Counted from the first letter of the stretch, positions 7,985-16,457 are shown. The stretch is DNA of 49,899 nt from Thiothrix sp. (GCA_020442915.1 JAGRJD010000104.1:5713-55611); one strand, 5' to 3'. A program made the numbers and translations. Notes: generated by a model not told the origin, from the sequence alone.

Positions 7985-8962
7985 TTATTCCTGGCCCCCG
8001 GCCTGTTCAACAAAGGCCTTGATATCCGCATTGCCGGCGGTGTAGGTGTCGGTGATCTTCTGCGCCACCTCATGCAGTATGCTGGTATCAAAGGGATGGA
8101 CCGTCACACCGGCGTCCTTGAGCAGCTCCAGGTTACTGACTTCCGCCTTGGCCTGCTCCTCAAAGCCCCAGGTTTCCGCCTCGCTCAGGGCCTTTCTGAG
8201 GGTTTCCTGCGCTTCTGCCGACAGGCCGTTCCACCATTTCTCCGAAGCCACAATCACCCCCGGAAAGGCCATGTGGCCGGTCAGGGTCAGGTTGGGTGCC
8301 TGCTGATACATTTTCAGGCCGACCACAATGTCCAGATCCACATCCACCGCATCCAGCAGGTTGGTGGTCAGCGCGGAAGACACATCGGCAATCGGCAGTG
8401 CCGTCGGTGCCGCTCCCAGCCCCCCCCACCAGTCATTGAAAATCCTGTTGGGGAAAGCACGGATTTTCTTGTCCTTGAAATCTGCCGCCTGGGCGATTGG
8501 TTTGGCCGAAATCACATGCCGCATGCCGGCCTGCGCATAACCCAGGCCGATCATCTTGTGCTGCTGCAGGTCAGCCAGCATTTTCCGGGCCGCGTCGGAT
8601 TTTGTTGCCGCCGCTGCCGCCGTGACATCCTTGAACAGGTACGGCATGAACCAGCCGTACATGGACTCTTCCCGGTTCGAGAGCGTGCCGACCGTGATGA
8701 TGGCCAGCTGCAGGCCACCGGACTGCAGCAGGTCAATCATCTGGTCATCCCCACCCAGTTTGCCCAGTGGAAAAACCTTGATCTTGTCCTTTTTGTCGGT
8801 GGCTTCCTGCAGATTGGTGTCAAAACGCTCCGCAACCTTGTTCCAGATATGACTGGGCGGGGTGACCATGCCCATTTTATAGGTTTCGGCCAGACTGGCG
8901 CTGCTGAAACCCAGGGCCAGTACACAGGTTGTCCACAGGGACAGTTTTTTCAGATCAGGCAT
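7985..8962 (-). CDS. dctP: TRAP transporter periplasmic substrate-binding protein (DctP family)
   Basis: A 325-residue secreted binding protein. Residues 1-25 are a classic signal peptide (MPDLKKLSLWTTCVLALGF, cleavage after SLA). The mature part has DctP-family marks: YKMGMVTPPSHIWNKVAERF, FPLGKLGGDDQMIDLLQSGG, and a DFKDKKIRAFPNRIFNDWW block carrying the Arg that binds the ligand carboxylate in this family. A strong GGAGG site precedes the ATG. It follows the fah gene by 76 bases, so the four genes probably form one operon. A run of eight C at 8420-8427 lies inside the gene. The ligand is unknown; aromatic-acid context is the best hint. Confidence 0.93.
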   Translation of the reverse strand: MPDLKKLSLWTTCVLALGFSSASLAETYKMGMVTPPSHIWNKVAERFDTNLQEATDKKDKIKVFPLGKLGGDDQMIDLLQSGGLQLAIITVGTLSNREESMYGWFMPYLFKDVTAAAAATKSDAARKMLADLQQHKMIGLGYAQAGMRHVISAKPIAQAADFKDKKIRAFPNRIFNDWWGGLGAAPTALPIADVSSALTTNLLDAVDVDLDIVVGLKMYQQAPNLTLTGHMAFPGVIVASEKWWNGLSAEAQETLRKALSEAETWGFEEQAKAEVSNLELLKDAGVTVHPFDTSILHEVAQKITDTYTAGNADIKAFVEQAGGQE

Positions 8963-9038
8963 CTTTTCTCCTCCAGGCTATTCCAAAATACATTGACCAA
9001 CATGCGGGTATCACGCGGGTGCGTGGCCGGACTCCGGA

Positions 9039-9737
9039 TTATTTCACGGTCAGGCTGATGGTACCCAAGCCTTCGATCTCACCCTCGATCCTGTCGCCGG
9101 CCACTACCGGCCCCACCCCTTCCGGGGTACCGGTGTAGATCAGGTCGCCGGGCTGCAGGTGATAGAAACGGGACAGGTGTTCGATGATCTCGGGGATACT
9201 CCAGATCAGTTTGTCCAGGTCGGTTTCCTGACGGATTTTGCCATTGACCGACAGGGCCAGACGGCCATGACTGATCACGCCGGATGTCGCTTTGGGGACA
9301 ATCGGAGACAGGATGGCGGATTCTTCAAAATCCTTGCCCAGATCCCAGGGACGACCCACTTCACGCGCCTTCAGCTGCAGGTCACGGCGGGTCATGTCCA
9401 GGCCACAGGCATAACCGAACACATGATCATCAGCCGCCGCTGCACTGATTTCAAAGCCCGCCTTGCCAATGGCGACCACCAGCTCCATCTCGTAATGGTA
9501 GTTGGCCGTCTGGGGCGGGTACGCCACCGTGCTGCCACCGGGTACCAGCGCCCCGGCATGCTTGGTGAAATAAAACGGTTCCTGGGTGCTCTTGTCAACA
9601 GCAACCCCCATTTCTGCCGCATGGGCATGATAATTTCTGCCAACACAGAAAATGCGGTTGACCGGGTATTGCCGGTCACTGCCGGCAATGGCGGCCAGCA
9701 CGGGTCCGGGGGCAGGAAACAACAGATTTGCTGACAT
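9039..9737 (-). CDS. Fumarylacetoacetate hydrolase family protein, probable fumarylpyruvate/maleylpyruvate hydrolase
   Basis: A 232-residue enzyme of the FAH fold. The signature IFCVGRNYHAHAAEMG (about residues 29-44) and the metal-binding acids E83 and E85 in YHYEMELVVAIG, with D114 in CGLDMTRRDLQ, are present; the ending GDLIYTGTPEGVGPV is also typical. Length and sequence style fit fumarylpyruvate hydrolase (NagK-like) of the gentisate pathway, which splits the ring-cleavage product to pyruvate plus fumarate or maleate. The gentisate dioxygenase gene lies 2.4 kb away in the same locus. It is first in the operon with dctPQM and divergent from a LysR gene. Other FAH-family diketo-acid hydrolase roles cannot be excluded. 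Confidence 0.85.
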   Translation of the reverse strand: MSANLLFPAPGPVLAAIAGSDRQYPVNRIFCVGRNYHAHAAEMGVAVDKSTQEPFYFTKHAGALVPGGSTVAYPPQTANYHYEMELVVAIGKAGFEISAAAADDHVFGYACGLDMTRRDLQLKAREVGRPWDLGKDFEESAILSPIVPKATSGVISHGRLALSVNGKIRQETDLDKLIWSIPEIIEHLSRFYHLQPGDLIYTGTPEGVGPVVAGDRIEGEIEGLGTISLTVK

Positions 9738-9943
9738 GGCAAGGCTCTCACTGGAAAATCGGAAAATCTAATAAAAACAATCAGGATTCATCACCGTCAT
9801 CCGCCACTTCCGGCCACAACAGCCTGCCGGCAGATTCATGTGCACGCAATACCAACCCCACTCCCAAACCGGCAGCTCAGCCGGAACAGCCCATGCATTG
9901 CACATCGGCGACCCGTGGGGCGGTTTGTTCCCAACAGCGGTTG

Positions 9944-9958
9944 CATGCATTCTGCATG
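9944..9958. promoter_or_regulatory. Inverted repeat CATGCA-TTC-TGCATG, candidate LysR operator
   Basis: A perfect 15-bp dyad lies 64 bases before the LysR start codon, in the 285-base divergent region between fah and lysR. A related half-site, CATGCATTG, occurs at 9892-9900, 52 bases earlier or about five DNA turns. This paired arrangement is usual for LysR-type regulators, which bind a recognition site and an activation site in the divergent promoter. AT-rich stretches near 9766-9782 and 9974-9992 could hold the two promoters. Confidence 0.5.
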
Positions 9959-10022
9959 AAACTGGCCACTACCAATAATGATGAATTAAGATAGAGCCAT
10001 ATTTTTCTGGACATACCTTATC

Positions 10023-10958
10023 ATGGACTGGCCCCGAAAACTGCGCATCAAGCACCTGCAGCTGTTTGTCACCCTGGCTGAAACCGGCAATATCAGTGAA
10101 ACGGCAAGACTCCAGTTCAGCACCCAGCCGGGGCTTTCCAAATGGCTGAAGGAGCTGGAGGAAGACATGGGCGGAACGCTGTTTGAGCGTCATGCACGCG
10201 GACTGACCCTGACCCTGCTGGGTGAACACTTTCTGGAGCGGGCACGGCGTATCCTCAATGAGACCGAGCGCATGCAGCAGAGCGTGGAAGCAATCAAGGC
10301 CGGCAGCACCCACCTGGTCAGTATCGGCACCTCGCCGGCCTCCGCCTCCAACTTCGTGCCCATGGGCATCCTGCATTTTCTCAGGCTGTACCCGGAAGCG
10401 CGGGTGGAAATCCGTGAAAACACCATGGATATCCTGATTCAGAAACTGGAAGACCGGGTGCTGGATGTGGTCGTGGGCCGGCTGGACAACTACCGGCCAC
10501 GCGTCCCCCTGCTGAGTGAAATCCTGTATGAAGAGCCACTGCGGATCATCGCCCGTCCCGGTCATCCACTGGCCGGGAAAAAGGTCACATGGGATGATTT
10601 ATACCGCTACGACTGGATCGTATGGCCGGAAGGCACCCCGATCAGGAGCAAGTTTGACAGTGCCATCATCGCTGCCGGCAGGAAGCCGCCCCGCTACCGT
10701 ATCGAGTCCTCCTCCCAGATGGGCAATCTCTATCTGCTGCAGCACAGTGACATGCTGTCGGCAGGCTCAGACAAGATTATCCAGGATCATGTCCGGCAGA
10801 ACCTGCTTACCCTGCTGGACTTCCGGATCAACCGGGTCGAAGGACCGGTCGGTATGTGCTGGCGGGATGACCCTTACATCGACCCGGCAATCCTGAAAGT
10901 GCTGGGGTGCCTGCGTGAAATCGCAGCCAAGGAGGCCGCAACACGTCGCCGTGCATAA
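10023..10958 (+). CDS. LysR-type transcriptional regulator (GbpR/PcaQ-like group)
   Basis: A 311-residue regulator. Residues about 7-66 are the winged helix-turn-helix (IKHLQLFVTLAETGNISETA, then TQPGLSKWLKELEEDMGGTLFE), and the rest is a type 2 periplasmic-binding-like effector domain. It is transcribed away from the fah-dctPQM operon, the classic position of a LysR activator of the divergent operon, and a dyad lies between them. An inducer such as gentisate or its ring-cleavage product would fit but is inference. It ends 69 bases from the convergent second LysR gene. Confidence 0.92.
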   Translation: MDWPRKLRIKHLQLFVTLAETGNISETARLQFSTQPGLSKWLKELEEDMGGTLFERHARGLTLTLLGEHFLERARRILNETERMQQSVEAIKAGSTHLVSIGTSPASASNFVPMGILHFLRLYPEARVEIRENTMDILIQKLEDRVLDVVVGRLDNYRPRVPLLSEILYEEPLRIIARPGHPLAGKKVTWDDLYRYDWIVWPEGTPIRSKFDSAIIAAGRKPPRYRIESSSQMGNLYLLQHSDMLSAGSDKIIQDHVRQNLLTLLDFRINRVEGPVGMCWRDDPYIDPAILKVLGCLREIAAKEAATRRRA

Positions 10959-10987
10959 GTTCCGTTCACTGAAGTACCTATCCTCCC

Positions 10988-11002
10988 GCACTGATCCAGT
11001 GC
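10988..11002. terminator. Perfect hairpin between convergent LysR genes
   Basis: GCACTG-ATC-CAGTGC is a perfect 6-bp stem with a three-base loop in the 69-base gap between the two convergent lysR genes. There is no T-run on either side. It is placed where a shared transcription end would be expected, but the sequence alone does not prove termination. Confidence 0.3.
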
Positions 11003-11027
11003 TCACGGGCGTGCCGGGCAGCCATCA

Positions 11028-11933
11028 TCATGCCGGCGGTCTGACCCGCCCCAGCAGACCGGTCACGGTCTGGCGCAGCCACTGGTTGCGCCTGTCATTG
11101 CGGAAGCGTTCATGCCAGTACTGATTAACGCTGAACTCACGGGTATCGAACGGGAGCGGGAAGACCCTGACCCGGTTTGATGTGGACAGAATCTGCCCCA
11201 GCCTTTCCGGCACACTGGCAATCAGTCCGGTCTGTTCGATCAGGTGCCCCAACCCCAGAAAAGTCGGCAGCTCCAGCACCACCTGCCGCCGGATACCGGT
11301 CTTTTTCAGGGCTTCATCCAGCAGCGTATGTCCCGTGTTGGCCGTGGCAACCGTCAGGTGCCCCTCACTTTCATACTGCGCCAGTGACAGCGTCTGCCGG
11401 ATGCGCGGGTGCTGCAGGCTCGCCAGGCAGACAAAATGCTGAACAAACAGGGTCTGCCGGTAGAACCCGGCCCCCAGCTGCGGTATCAGCCCGATGGCCA
11501 GATCAATCTCCCCGTTGCGCAGCTTTTCCGGGGTATCACGCCGGATCGGGCGGACCTTGATCCGGATTCCGGGCGCCGTCGCCTGCAGGTGCCGCCAGAG
11601 TTTCGGCAGCAGCACGATATGGCTGATGTCGGTCATGCTGATGGCAAAACGGTGCTGTGAGCGGGCCGGTTCAAAATCCTGACGAAATTCCAGCACCTGC
11701 TGCAGACCCGCCAGCGCCGTCCGGACAGACGGATACAGTGTGTGCATGGCCGCTGTCGGCTCCATCGCATGCCCGATCCGGACAAACAGCGGGTCCCGGA
11801 AATAGGCACGCAGTTTCCCCAGTGCCACACTCACGGCCGGCTGCCCCATGTCCAGTGCCTCCGCAGTGCCGGAAACACTGCGCAGCCGGTACAAGGCTTC
11901 CAGCACCGTCAGTAATTTCCGGTCAAGATTCAT
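11028..11933 (-). CDS. LysR-type transcriptional regulator (NahR/NodD-like group)
   Basis: A 301-residue regulator. The helix-turn-helix is at about residues 1-60 (LLTVLEALYRLRSVSGTAEA, then AVSVALGKLRAYFRDPLFVR); the AVSxALxxLRxxxxDPLFVR pattern is typical of the NodD/NahR/LinR branch, several of whose members respond to aromatic compounds. I chose the second ATG (11931-11933) because GGAGG stands six bases before it and would touch the first ATG. It diverges from the gentisate dioxygenase gene, with a dyad between them, so it is the likely regulator of that gene. Inducer unknown; a hydroxybenzoate is plausible. Confidence 0.9.
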   Translation of the reverse strand: MNLDRKLLTVLEALYRLRSVSGTAEALDMGQPAVSVALGKLRAYFRDPLFVRIGHAMEPTAAMHTLYPSVRTALAGLQQVLEFRQDFEPARSQHRFAISMTDISHIVLLPKLWRHLQATAPGIRIKVRPIRRDTPEKLRNGEIDLAIGLIPQLGAGFYRQTLFVQHFVCLASLQHPRIRQTLSLAQYESEGHLTVATANTGHTLLDEALKKTGIRRQVVLELPTFLGLGHLIEQTGLIASVPERLGQILSTSNRVRVFPLPFDTREFSVNQYWHERFRNDRRNQWLRQTVTGLLGRVRPPA

Positions 11934-12007
11934 CTGCATCCTCCCCTGTGCCCGCAGGTGTCATAAAAAGCGGAACGGTCGGGTACCTGTGCTGCTTCGC
12001 TGCTGTC

Positions 12008-12024
12008 AGCGTTGCGACAACGCT
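12008..12024. promoter_or_regulatory. 17-bp dyad AGCGTTG-CGA-CAACGCT, candidate LysR operator
   Basis: A perfect inverted repeat with 7-bp arms and a 3-base centre, located in the 195-base region between the NahR-like regulator and gentisate dioxygenase. Just downstream, ATTCGCTGATGA at 12030-12041 loosely resembles the ATTC...TGA half of the NahR recognition element, and TATATC/GATATA arms (12049-12054 and 12074-12079) are also mirrored. Any of these could be the regulator's binding site; the dyad is the cleanest. Confidence 0.5.
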
Positions 12025-12128
12025 AGTCTATTCGCTGATGACATACACTATATCCTTTTCCATGCGTTTATAAGATATAACCGGGCTGTTATTGTAACGG
12101 CCCGACAAAACCTGAAGGAGGAGTATTC

Positions 12129-13160
12129 ATGCAAGTACTTGGCAGTCTGGAAGAATTACCGCAAAGCTATGTCACCTCACTGACTGAACTGAATCTGGTG
12201 CCCCTGTGGCCCAGCCTGCGTGCCGTGTTACCGCCGGAAAAGCCCCGTCCGCAGACCCGCCCGGTGTTCTGGCGCTATCACGACATTCGCCCCCTGCTGC
12301 TGCAGGCCGGCGAACTGACCCCGATCGAAAAGGCCGAACGGCGCGTACTGGTACTGGCCAATCCGGGGCACGGGCTGGAGAAAATGCAGGCCAGCAGCTG
12401 CATTTATCTGGGCATGCAGCTGCTGCTCCCCGGTGAAGTGGCTCCCCCGCACCGCCATACGCCGAACGCGGTACGCATGGTGGTGGAAGGTGAAGATGCC
12501 TACACCACCGTCAATGGTGAAAAATGCCCGATGGCCAAGGGTGACCTGATCCTGACCCCGACCGGACTCTGGCACGAACACCGTCATGACGGTGATCAAC
12601 CGGTAATCTGGCTGGATGTGCTGGACCTGCCGCTGGTTTACTACATGGAAGCCTCTTTTGTGGAGGAAGGCCGGGATCAGGAAGTGACCGGTCTGGCCCG
12701 CGAGCAGCTTTACCATCGTGGTATCGCACCCACTCCGCTGTTCCAGCGCTCGGATGCCCGCTATCCGATGCTGCGCTACCCCTGGGCGGATGCACGGGCG
12801 GCCCTGCTGCAGCAGGCACAGGTACAGGCTCCCGGCAGCGCCGTGCAGGTCAGCTACATCAACCCGGAAACCGGGGGTCACTGCCAGAACATGCTGGGCT
12901 TTTCCGCCCTGATGGTACGGGCCGGGGAAAATGTGCGCTTGCCCAGACGTTCAGCGGCCCAGGTATTCCACCTGATTGAAGGTGCCGCCAGGGTCGGCAT
13001 CGACAGCAACCGCTTCGAGCTGGCGGAATCCGACACCTGCTGTGCACCCTGTTTTGCGGAAATCACCATCAGCAACAGCGGCAGCGAACCGGCCTTTGTC
13101 TTCATTGCCGATGAAGCACCGGTCCAGCAGAAACTGGGGCTGTATTCCGAACGCGCCTGA
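12129..13160 (+). CDS. gtdA: Gentisate 1,2-dioxygenase
   Basis: A 343-residue bicupin. It opens the ring of gentisate (2,5-dihydroxybenzoate) with O2 using Fe(II), giving maleylpyruvate. The catalytic N-terminal cupin holds PPHRHTPNAVRMVVEG, with His108 and His110 as iron ligands, and GLWHEHRHD with His149 as the third. The C-terminal cupin lacks matching His residues, as expected for a non-catalytic half, and ends in DEAPVQQKLGLY, typical of the family. The start is secure: AAGGAGGAG precedes the ATG. It diverges from a NahR-like regulator. The fumarylpyruvate-hydrolase-like gene lies 2.4 kb away; no maleylpyruvate isomerase is in the window. Confidence 0.93.
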   Translation: MQVLGSLEELPQSYVTSLTELNLVPLWPSLRAVLPPEKPRPQTRPVFWRYHDIRPLLLQAGELTPIEKAERRVLVLANPGHGLEKMQASSCIYLGMQLLLPGEVAPPHRHTPNAVRMVVEGEDAYTTVNGEKCPMAKGDLILTPTGLWHEHRHDGDQPVIWLDVLDLPLVYYMEASFVEEGRDQEVTGLAREQLYHRGIAPTPLFQRSDARYPMLRYPWADARAALLQQAQVQAPGSAVQVSYINPETGGHCQNMLGFSALMVRAGENVRLPRRSAAQVFHLIEGAARVGIDSNRFELAESDTCCAPCFAEITISNSGSEPAFVFIADEAPVQQKLGLYSERA

Positions 13161-13234
13161 GTTCACCGATAACGGCTGGATGCTTTTCCATCAGGACAGC
13201 ACCCGGCCGTCTCTCCCCCCTGCAACACCCATAC

Positions 13235-14200
13235 TTACACGGTATTCAACAGCATCAGCTCTCCCGGATGCGGCTGCATATACCAGGAGTCCTGAATATA
13301 CGGGTCCGGGAAATGCCGGAAATGGTGGCGCAACAGGGTGATGGGCACAATCAGCGGCACCTGCCCCTGACGATAGGATTCGATCACATCCGTCAGCTCC
13401 GCCTTGTCGAGTGCCCCCAGCTCCCTTTTCAGATAACCGCGAATGTGCTCCAGCACATTGACATGATTGTCACGGGTGGCCCGGCTGCGCAGGATGTCCA
13501 TCAACTGCAGCCGGTACGCCCCGGCATCCTCCGCCAGCTGCCCTGCCGGTACCTGTGCCAGCGCCCGTCCCAGTTCCCGGGCCCGGTTCTGGTCATGGCT
13601 CATCAGAATCAGCTTGTGGCGGGCATGAAACCGGGTCAGGGCCGCCAGTGTCAGCCCCTGCTGCTGCAGCTGGCGCCAGCGCTGCAGCACGAACACCCGC
13701 CGGATGAAGTTCTCACGCAACACCGGATCACCCAGCCGTCCTTCCTCCTCCACCGGCAGCCACGGATACGCCTGCTGCAGCACGGCGGCATAAACCCCGG
13801 TTCCGTTGCGCGCCGGTGGCCGGTCCGGCTCCCCATAAACCCTGACCCGCGCCATGCCGCAGCTGGGGGAATCCTTCTTGAACACGTAGCCACACAGTCC
13901 GCCCACCCAGTCCCGCTGTGCCTGCGCACAGCGGGTCAGTGCTGCAGTCACATCACGGGTGGCATTTCGTCCCTCCCGGCAATGCACCTTACCGTCCACC
14001 TGGACCAGCTGCAGGGTTGGGCGTGGCACCCCCAGCCCGATGGCCAGTTCCGGGCAGAACGGCACAAAGTCGAAAAACCGGCCCAGCGTCTGTACAATGT
14101 AGGGATTGTGCTTGTGCCCGCCATCAAAGCGCACCCGCTCTCCCAGCAGGCAACTGCTGATGCCGACCGGAATTTTCTGTGCTGTCTGTTCTGCTGTCAT
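13235..14200 (-). CDS. DUF523-DUF1722 fusion protein (TudS-like domain plus YbgA domain)
   Basis: A 321-residue two-domain protein. Residues about 10-150 are DUF523, the family of 2-thiouracil desulfidase TudS, which uses a [4Fe-4S] cluster held by three Cys. Those positions are present: C17 (ISSCLLGERVRFDGG), C49 (VPFCPEL) and C114 (SPSCGM). The C-terminal part is DUF1722/YbgA (RRVFVLQRWRQL, LMSHDQNRARELGR, HVNVLEHIRGYLKRELG). I chose the ATG at 14198-14200 because AAGGGGA precedes it; an earlier in-frame ATG has no such site. The fused arrangement is common. A role in removing thiolated bases is possible but not proven for fusions. Confidence 0.88.
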   Translation of the reverse strand: MTAEQTAQKIPVGISSCLLGERVRFDGGHKHNPYIVQTLGRFFDFVPFCPELAIGLGVPRPTLQLVQVDGKVHCREGRNATRDVTAALTRCAQAQRDWVGGLCGYVFKKDSPSCGMARVRVYGEPDRPPARNGTGVYAAVLQQAYPWLPVEEEGRLGDPVLRENFIRRVFVLQRWRQLQQQGLTLAALTRFHARHKLILMSHDQNRARELGRALAQVPAGQLAEDAGAYRLQLMDILRSRATRDNHVNVLEHIRGYLKRELGALDKAELTDVIESYRQGQVPLIVPITLLRHHFRHFPDPYIQDSWYMQPHPGELMLLNTV

Positions 14201-14273
14201 GGATGTCCCCTTGCCTGTACTCCGGTGCAAGCTACCACGTCCGGGCTATTGGTTCAGCCCCGAATTTTGCTAA

Positions 14274-14291
14274 TATCAGTGAAAACTGATA
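14274..14291 (+). promoter_or_regulatory. Hairpin TATCAGT-GAAA-ACTGATA before the small gene at 14310
   Basis: A perfect 7-bp stem closed by a GAAA tetraloop, ending 18 bases before the ATG of the 78-residue gene. GNRA loops are unusually stable in RNA, so this may be a 5'-leader element; as DNA it would be a short operator. No function is known. Confidence 0.45.
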
Positions 14292-14309
14292 AAGCACACA
14301 GGTACTGCC

Positions 14310-14546
14310 ATGCCCTATTACGTGTTCCGCATCACCCAACCCAACCCGCTGCTCAAACAGCTGGAACTGAAAGACCATTTTGACGCCTATCAGGAAGCCC
14401 GCAGACTGGCCCGTGAACTGCGCCTCCAGGCCCCTCCCGGTGAACAGGCCGAATACCGTATGGTATTTGCCGCCAGCCAGCTGGAAGCGGAAGAACGCCT
14501 GCAGGAGCAGCGCGAACGGCCGATCCTGATGGAATGGGAAAAATAG
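14310..14546 (+). CDS. Small hypothetical protein, 78 residues, upstream of cysG
   Basis: A soluble, helical, charged protein (MPYYVFRITQPNPLLKQLEL at the start, then Arg/Glu-rich helices). There is no signal peptide, membrane segment or Cys. It is first in a tightly packed run: 78-residue gene, 152-residue Cys-rich gene, cysG, S24-like gene, ArsC-like gene, dapE. Its TAG is followed 15 bases later, in the same frame, by the next gene's TTG start. A hairpin lies just upstream. I do not recognise a characterised family. Coding appears real from codon choice and from conserved-looking operon placement. Confidence 0.65.
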   Translation: MPYYVFRITQPNPLLKQLELKDHFDAYQEARRLARELRLQAPPGEQAEYRMVFAASQLEAEERLQEQRERPILMEWEK

Positions 14547-14561
14547 ACCGGAAACACCGCC

Positions 14562-15020
14562 TTGGATGAGGACCAGTTCCGCAGCATCTACCGGGAAATC
14601 AATCCCCGGCGCTGTGTCTTTGAAAAAGCGATCACCCACCTGCGCTGCGACTGCCGCAGCCGGCAGCGTTTCCTGCTGGCATCACGCGAAGGGGTGGGCT
14701 GTGATTCGGAACCGGCACTGGCACGCTGCACCCGCTTTCTGGGACAGTTGCGCCACAATGCCCGCTTTGCCTTCCATGAAGCCCGGATCGACGGCCCCCT
14801 GCCCCACAACCGTGAGCTGAAAGTCCAGGCCGGGGGCTGTCTGGCACTGCAGAAACACCTGTACCCACAACAGGCGGATGCCGGACAGGTACCGGATATC
14901 CGCACCCTGCTGGATCGGGCCCTGGAAACGGACCCCGAGCTTGACCACCTGCCCTGGGGTGAGCTGGTACGTGGCATAACGGGCTACGAGAGTCGCCGCC
15001 GACGGCGTGGAGGAAAATAA
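14562..15020 (+). CDS. Hypothetical Cys- and Arg-rich protein upstream of cysG
   Basis: A 152-residue unknown protein. The only plausible start is the TTG at 14562: the stop of the previous gene lies five codons upstream in the same frame and no in-frame ATG exists inside. The N-terminal half contains a Cys pattern (RRCVFEK, LRCDCRSRQR, GVGCDSE, ARCTRFLG) suggesting metal or Fe-S binding, and C93 lies in GGCLALQKHL. The C-terminus is strongly basic (SRRRRRGGK). The stop directly abuts the GTG start of cysG. Closeness to siroheme synthesis and the Cys pattern hint at a link to metal or Fe-S metabolism, but this is only inference. Confidence 0.65.
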   Translation: MDEDQFRSIYREINPRRCVFEKAITHLRCDCRSRQRFLLASREGVGCDSEPALARCTRFLGQLRHNARFAFHEARIDGPLPHNRELKVQAGGCLALQKHLYPQQADAGQVPDIRTLLDRALETDPELDHLPWGELVRGITGYESRRRRRGGK

Positions 15021-16457
15021 GTGCAACACTATCCGGTTTTTCTTGATCTCAAGGGCAAATGCTGTCTGGTGGCCGGTGGTGGTGGCGTCGCCCGGCGCAA
15101 AACCGAAACCCTGCTGCAGGCCGGGGCCCATGTCCGGGTGGTGAGTCCGGCGCTGAATGCCGGGCTGCAGGCGCTGCAGGGCAGTCATCCCGATCAGCTC
15201 ACACTGATACAGCGCCCGTTCCAGGCGGAGGACCTGGAACGTTGCGCGCTGGTATTTGCAGCCACCAATGCCCGCATGGTCAACCAGCAGATTGCCCGGC
15301 TGGCCCAGGCGCGCAATATCCCGGTCAATGTCGCCGACAGTCGCAGTGAATCCAGCTTCATCCTGCCCTCCATCGTGGACCGTTCACCGGTGACCATCGC
15401 CGTGTCCACCGGGGGAGCCTCACCGGTACTGGCCCGCCAGCTGCGTGCCCGGCTGGAAACCCTGGTACCCGCCAGCTGTGGCCAGCTTGCGGCCATTACC
15501 GAGGAGTACCGCGAACAGGTCAGAAACCGCCTGCCCGGCCCCGGTGCCCGTCATCAGTTCTGGGAGCAGCTGCTGCGCGGGCCATTTGCCGAGCTGGTAT
15601 ATGCCGGGAATGTCGAGGCGGCGCGGGCCTTGCTGGACCAACAGCTGCAGGCCCCCGCCGATACCCGTCCGGTGGGCGAGGTTTATCTGGTCGGGGCCGG
15701 CCCCGGTGATCCGGACCTGCTGACCTTCCGGGCCTGGCGCCTGATGCAGCAGGCGGATGTGGTGGTGTATGACCGGCTGGTGGCCCGCTCGATTCTGGAC
15801 CAGGCCAACCGCAGTGCCGAGCGTCTCTACGTGGGCAAGGAAAAAGCCAATCATGCCGTACCCCAGGACCGGATCAACGAACTGCTGGTCGAACTGGCCC
15901 GACAGGGCAGACGGGTGCTGCGCCTCAAGGGAGGCGATCCCTTCATTTTCGGGCGTGGGGGCGAGGAAATCGAAACCCTGGCTGAAAACGGCATCCCGTT
16001 TCAGGTGGTGCCGGGCATTACCGCCGCCTCCGGTTGTGCCGCCTACGCCGGCATACCGCTGACCCACCGCGATTATGCCCAGTCCTGCACCTTTGCCACC
16101 GGCCATCTCAAGAATGGCACCATTGATCTGGACTGGGAAAAGCTGTCCCAGCCCAGGCAAACCGTGGTGTTCTACATGGGCCTGACCGGTATCGGCGTGA
16201 TCAGCCGCGAACTCATCCGCCACGGCACACCTTCCGACATGCCCGCCGCGCTGGTGGAGCAGGGCACCACCCGCAACCAGCGCGTGCATGTCGGTACCCT
16301 GGCCACCCTGCCGCAGCTGGTGCAGGAGCGCGAAGTCCATGCACCGACCCTGACCATTGTGGGTGAGGTGGTCCGCCTGCACGACAGACTGCACTGGTAT
16401 CAGCCCGAACGCCACGTGGCTGCCAGCGAATTCAGCCGTAATGAATCCCGGCCCTGA
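15021..16457 (+). CDS. cysG: Siroheme synthase (uroporphyrinogen-III C-methyltransferase / precorrin-2 dehydrogenase / sirohydrochlorin ferrochelatase)
   Basis: A 478-residue trifunctional enzyme of standard length making siroheme, the cofactor of sulfite and nitrite reductases. The N-terminal domain (about 1-215) carries the NAD-binding loop [20 protein letters not shown] and does dehydrogenation and iron insertion. The C-terminal domain (about 216-470) is the SAM-dependent methyltransferase, with [56 protein letters not shown] and [13 protein letters not shown]. It starts with GTG directly after the previous stop; GGAGG lies 7 bases before it. It implies assimilatory sulfite or nitrite reduction elsewhere in the genome. 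Confidence 0.96.
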   Translation: MQHYPVFLDLKGKCCLVAGGGGVARRKTETLLQAGAHVRVVSPALNAGLQALQGSHPDQLTLIQRPFQAEDLERCALVFAATNARMVNQQIARLAQARNIPVNVADSRSESSFILPSIVDRSPVTIAVSTGGASPVLARQLRARLETLVPASCGQLAAITEEYREQVRNRLPGPGARHQFWEQLLRGPFAELVYAGNVEAARALLDQQLQAPADTRPVGEVYLVGAGPGDPDLLTFRAWRLMQQADVVVYDRLVARSILDQANRSAERLYVGKEKANHAVPQDRINELLVELARQGRRVLRLKGGDPFIFGRGGEEIETLAENGIPFQVVPGITAASGCAAYAGIPLTHRDYAQSCTFATGHLKNGTIDLDWEKLSQPRQTVVFYMGLTGIGVISRELIRHGTPSDMPAALVEQGTTRNQRVHVGTLATLPQLVQEREVHAPTLTIVGEVVRLHDRLHWYQPERHVAASEFSRNESRP

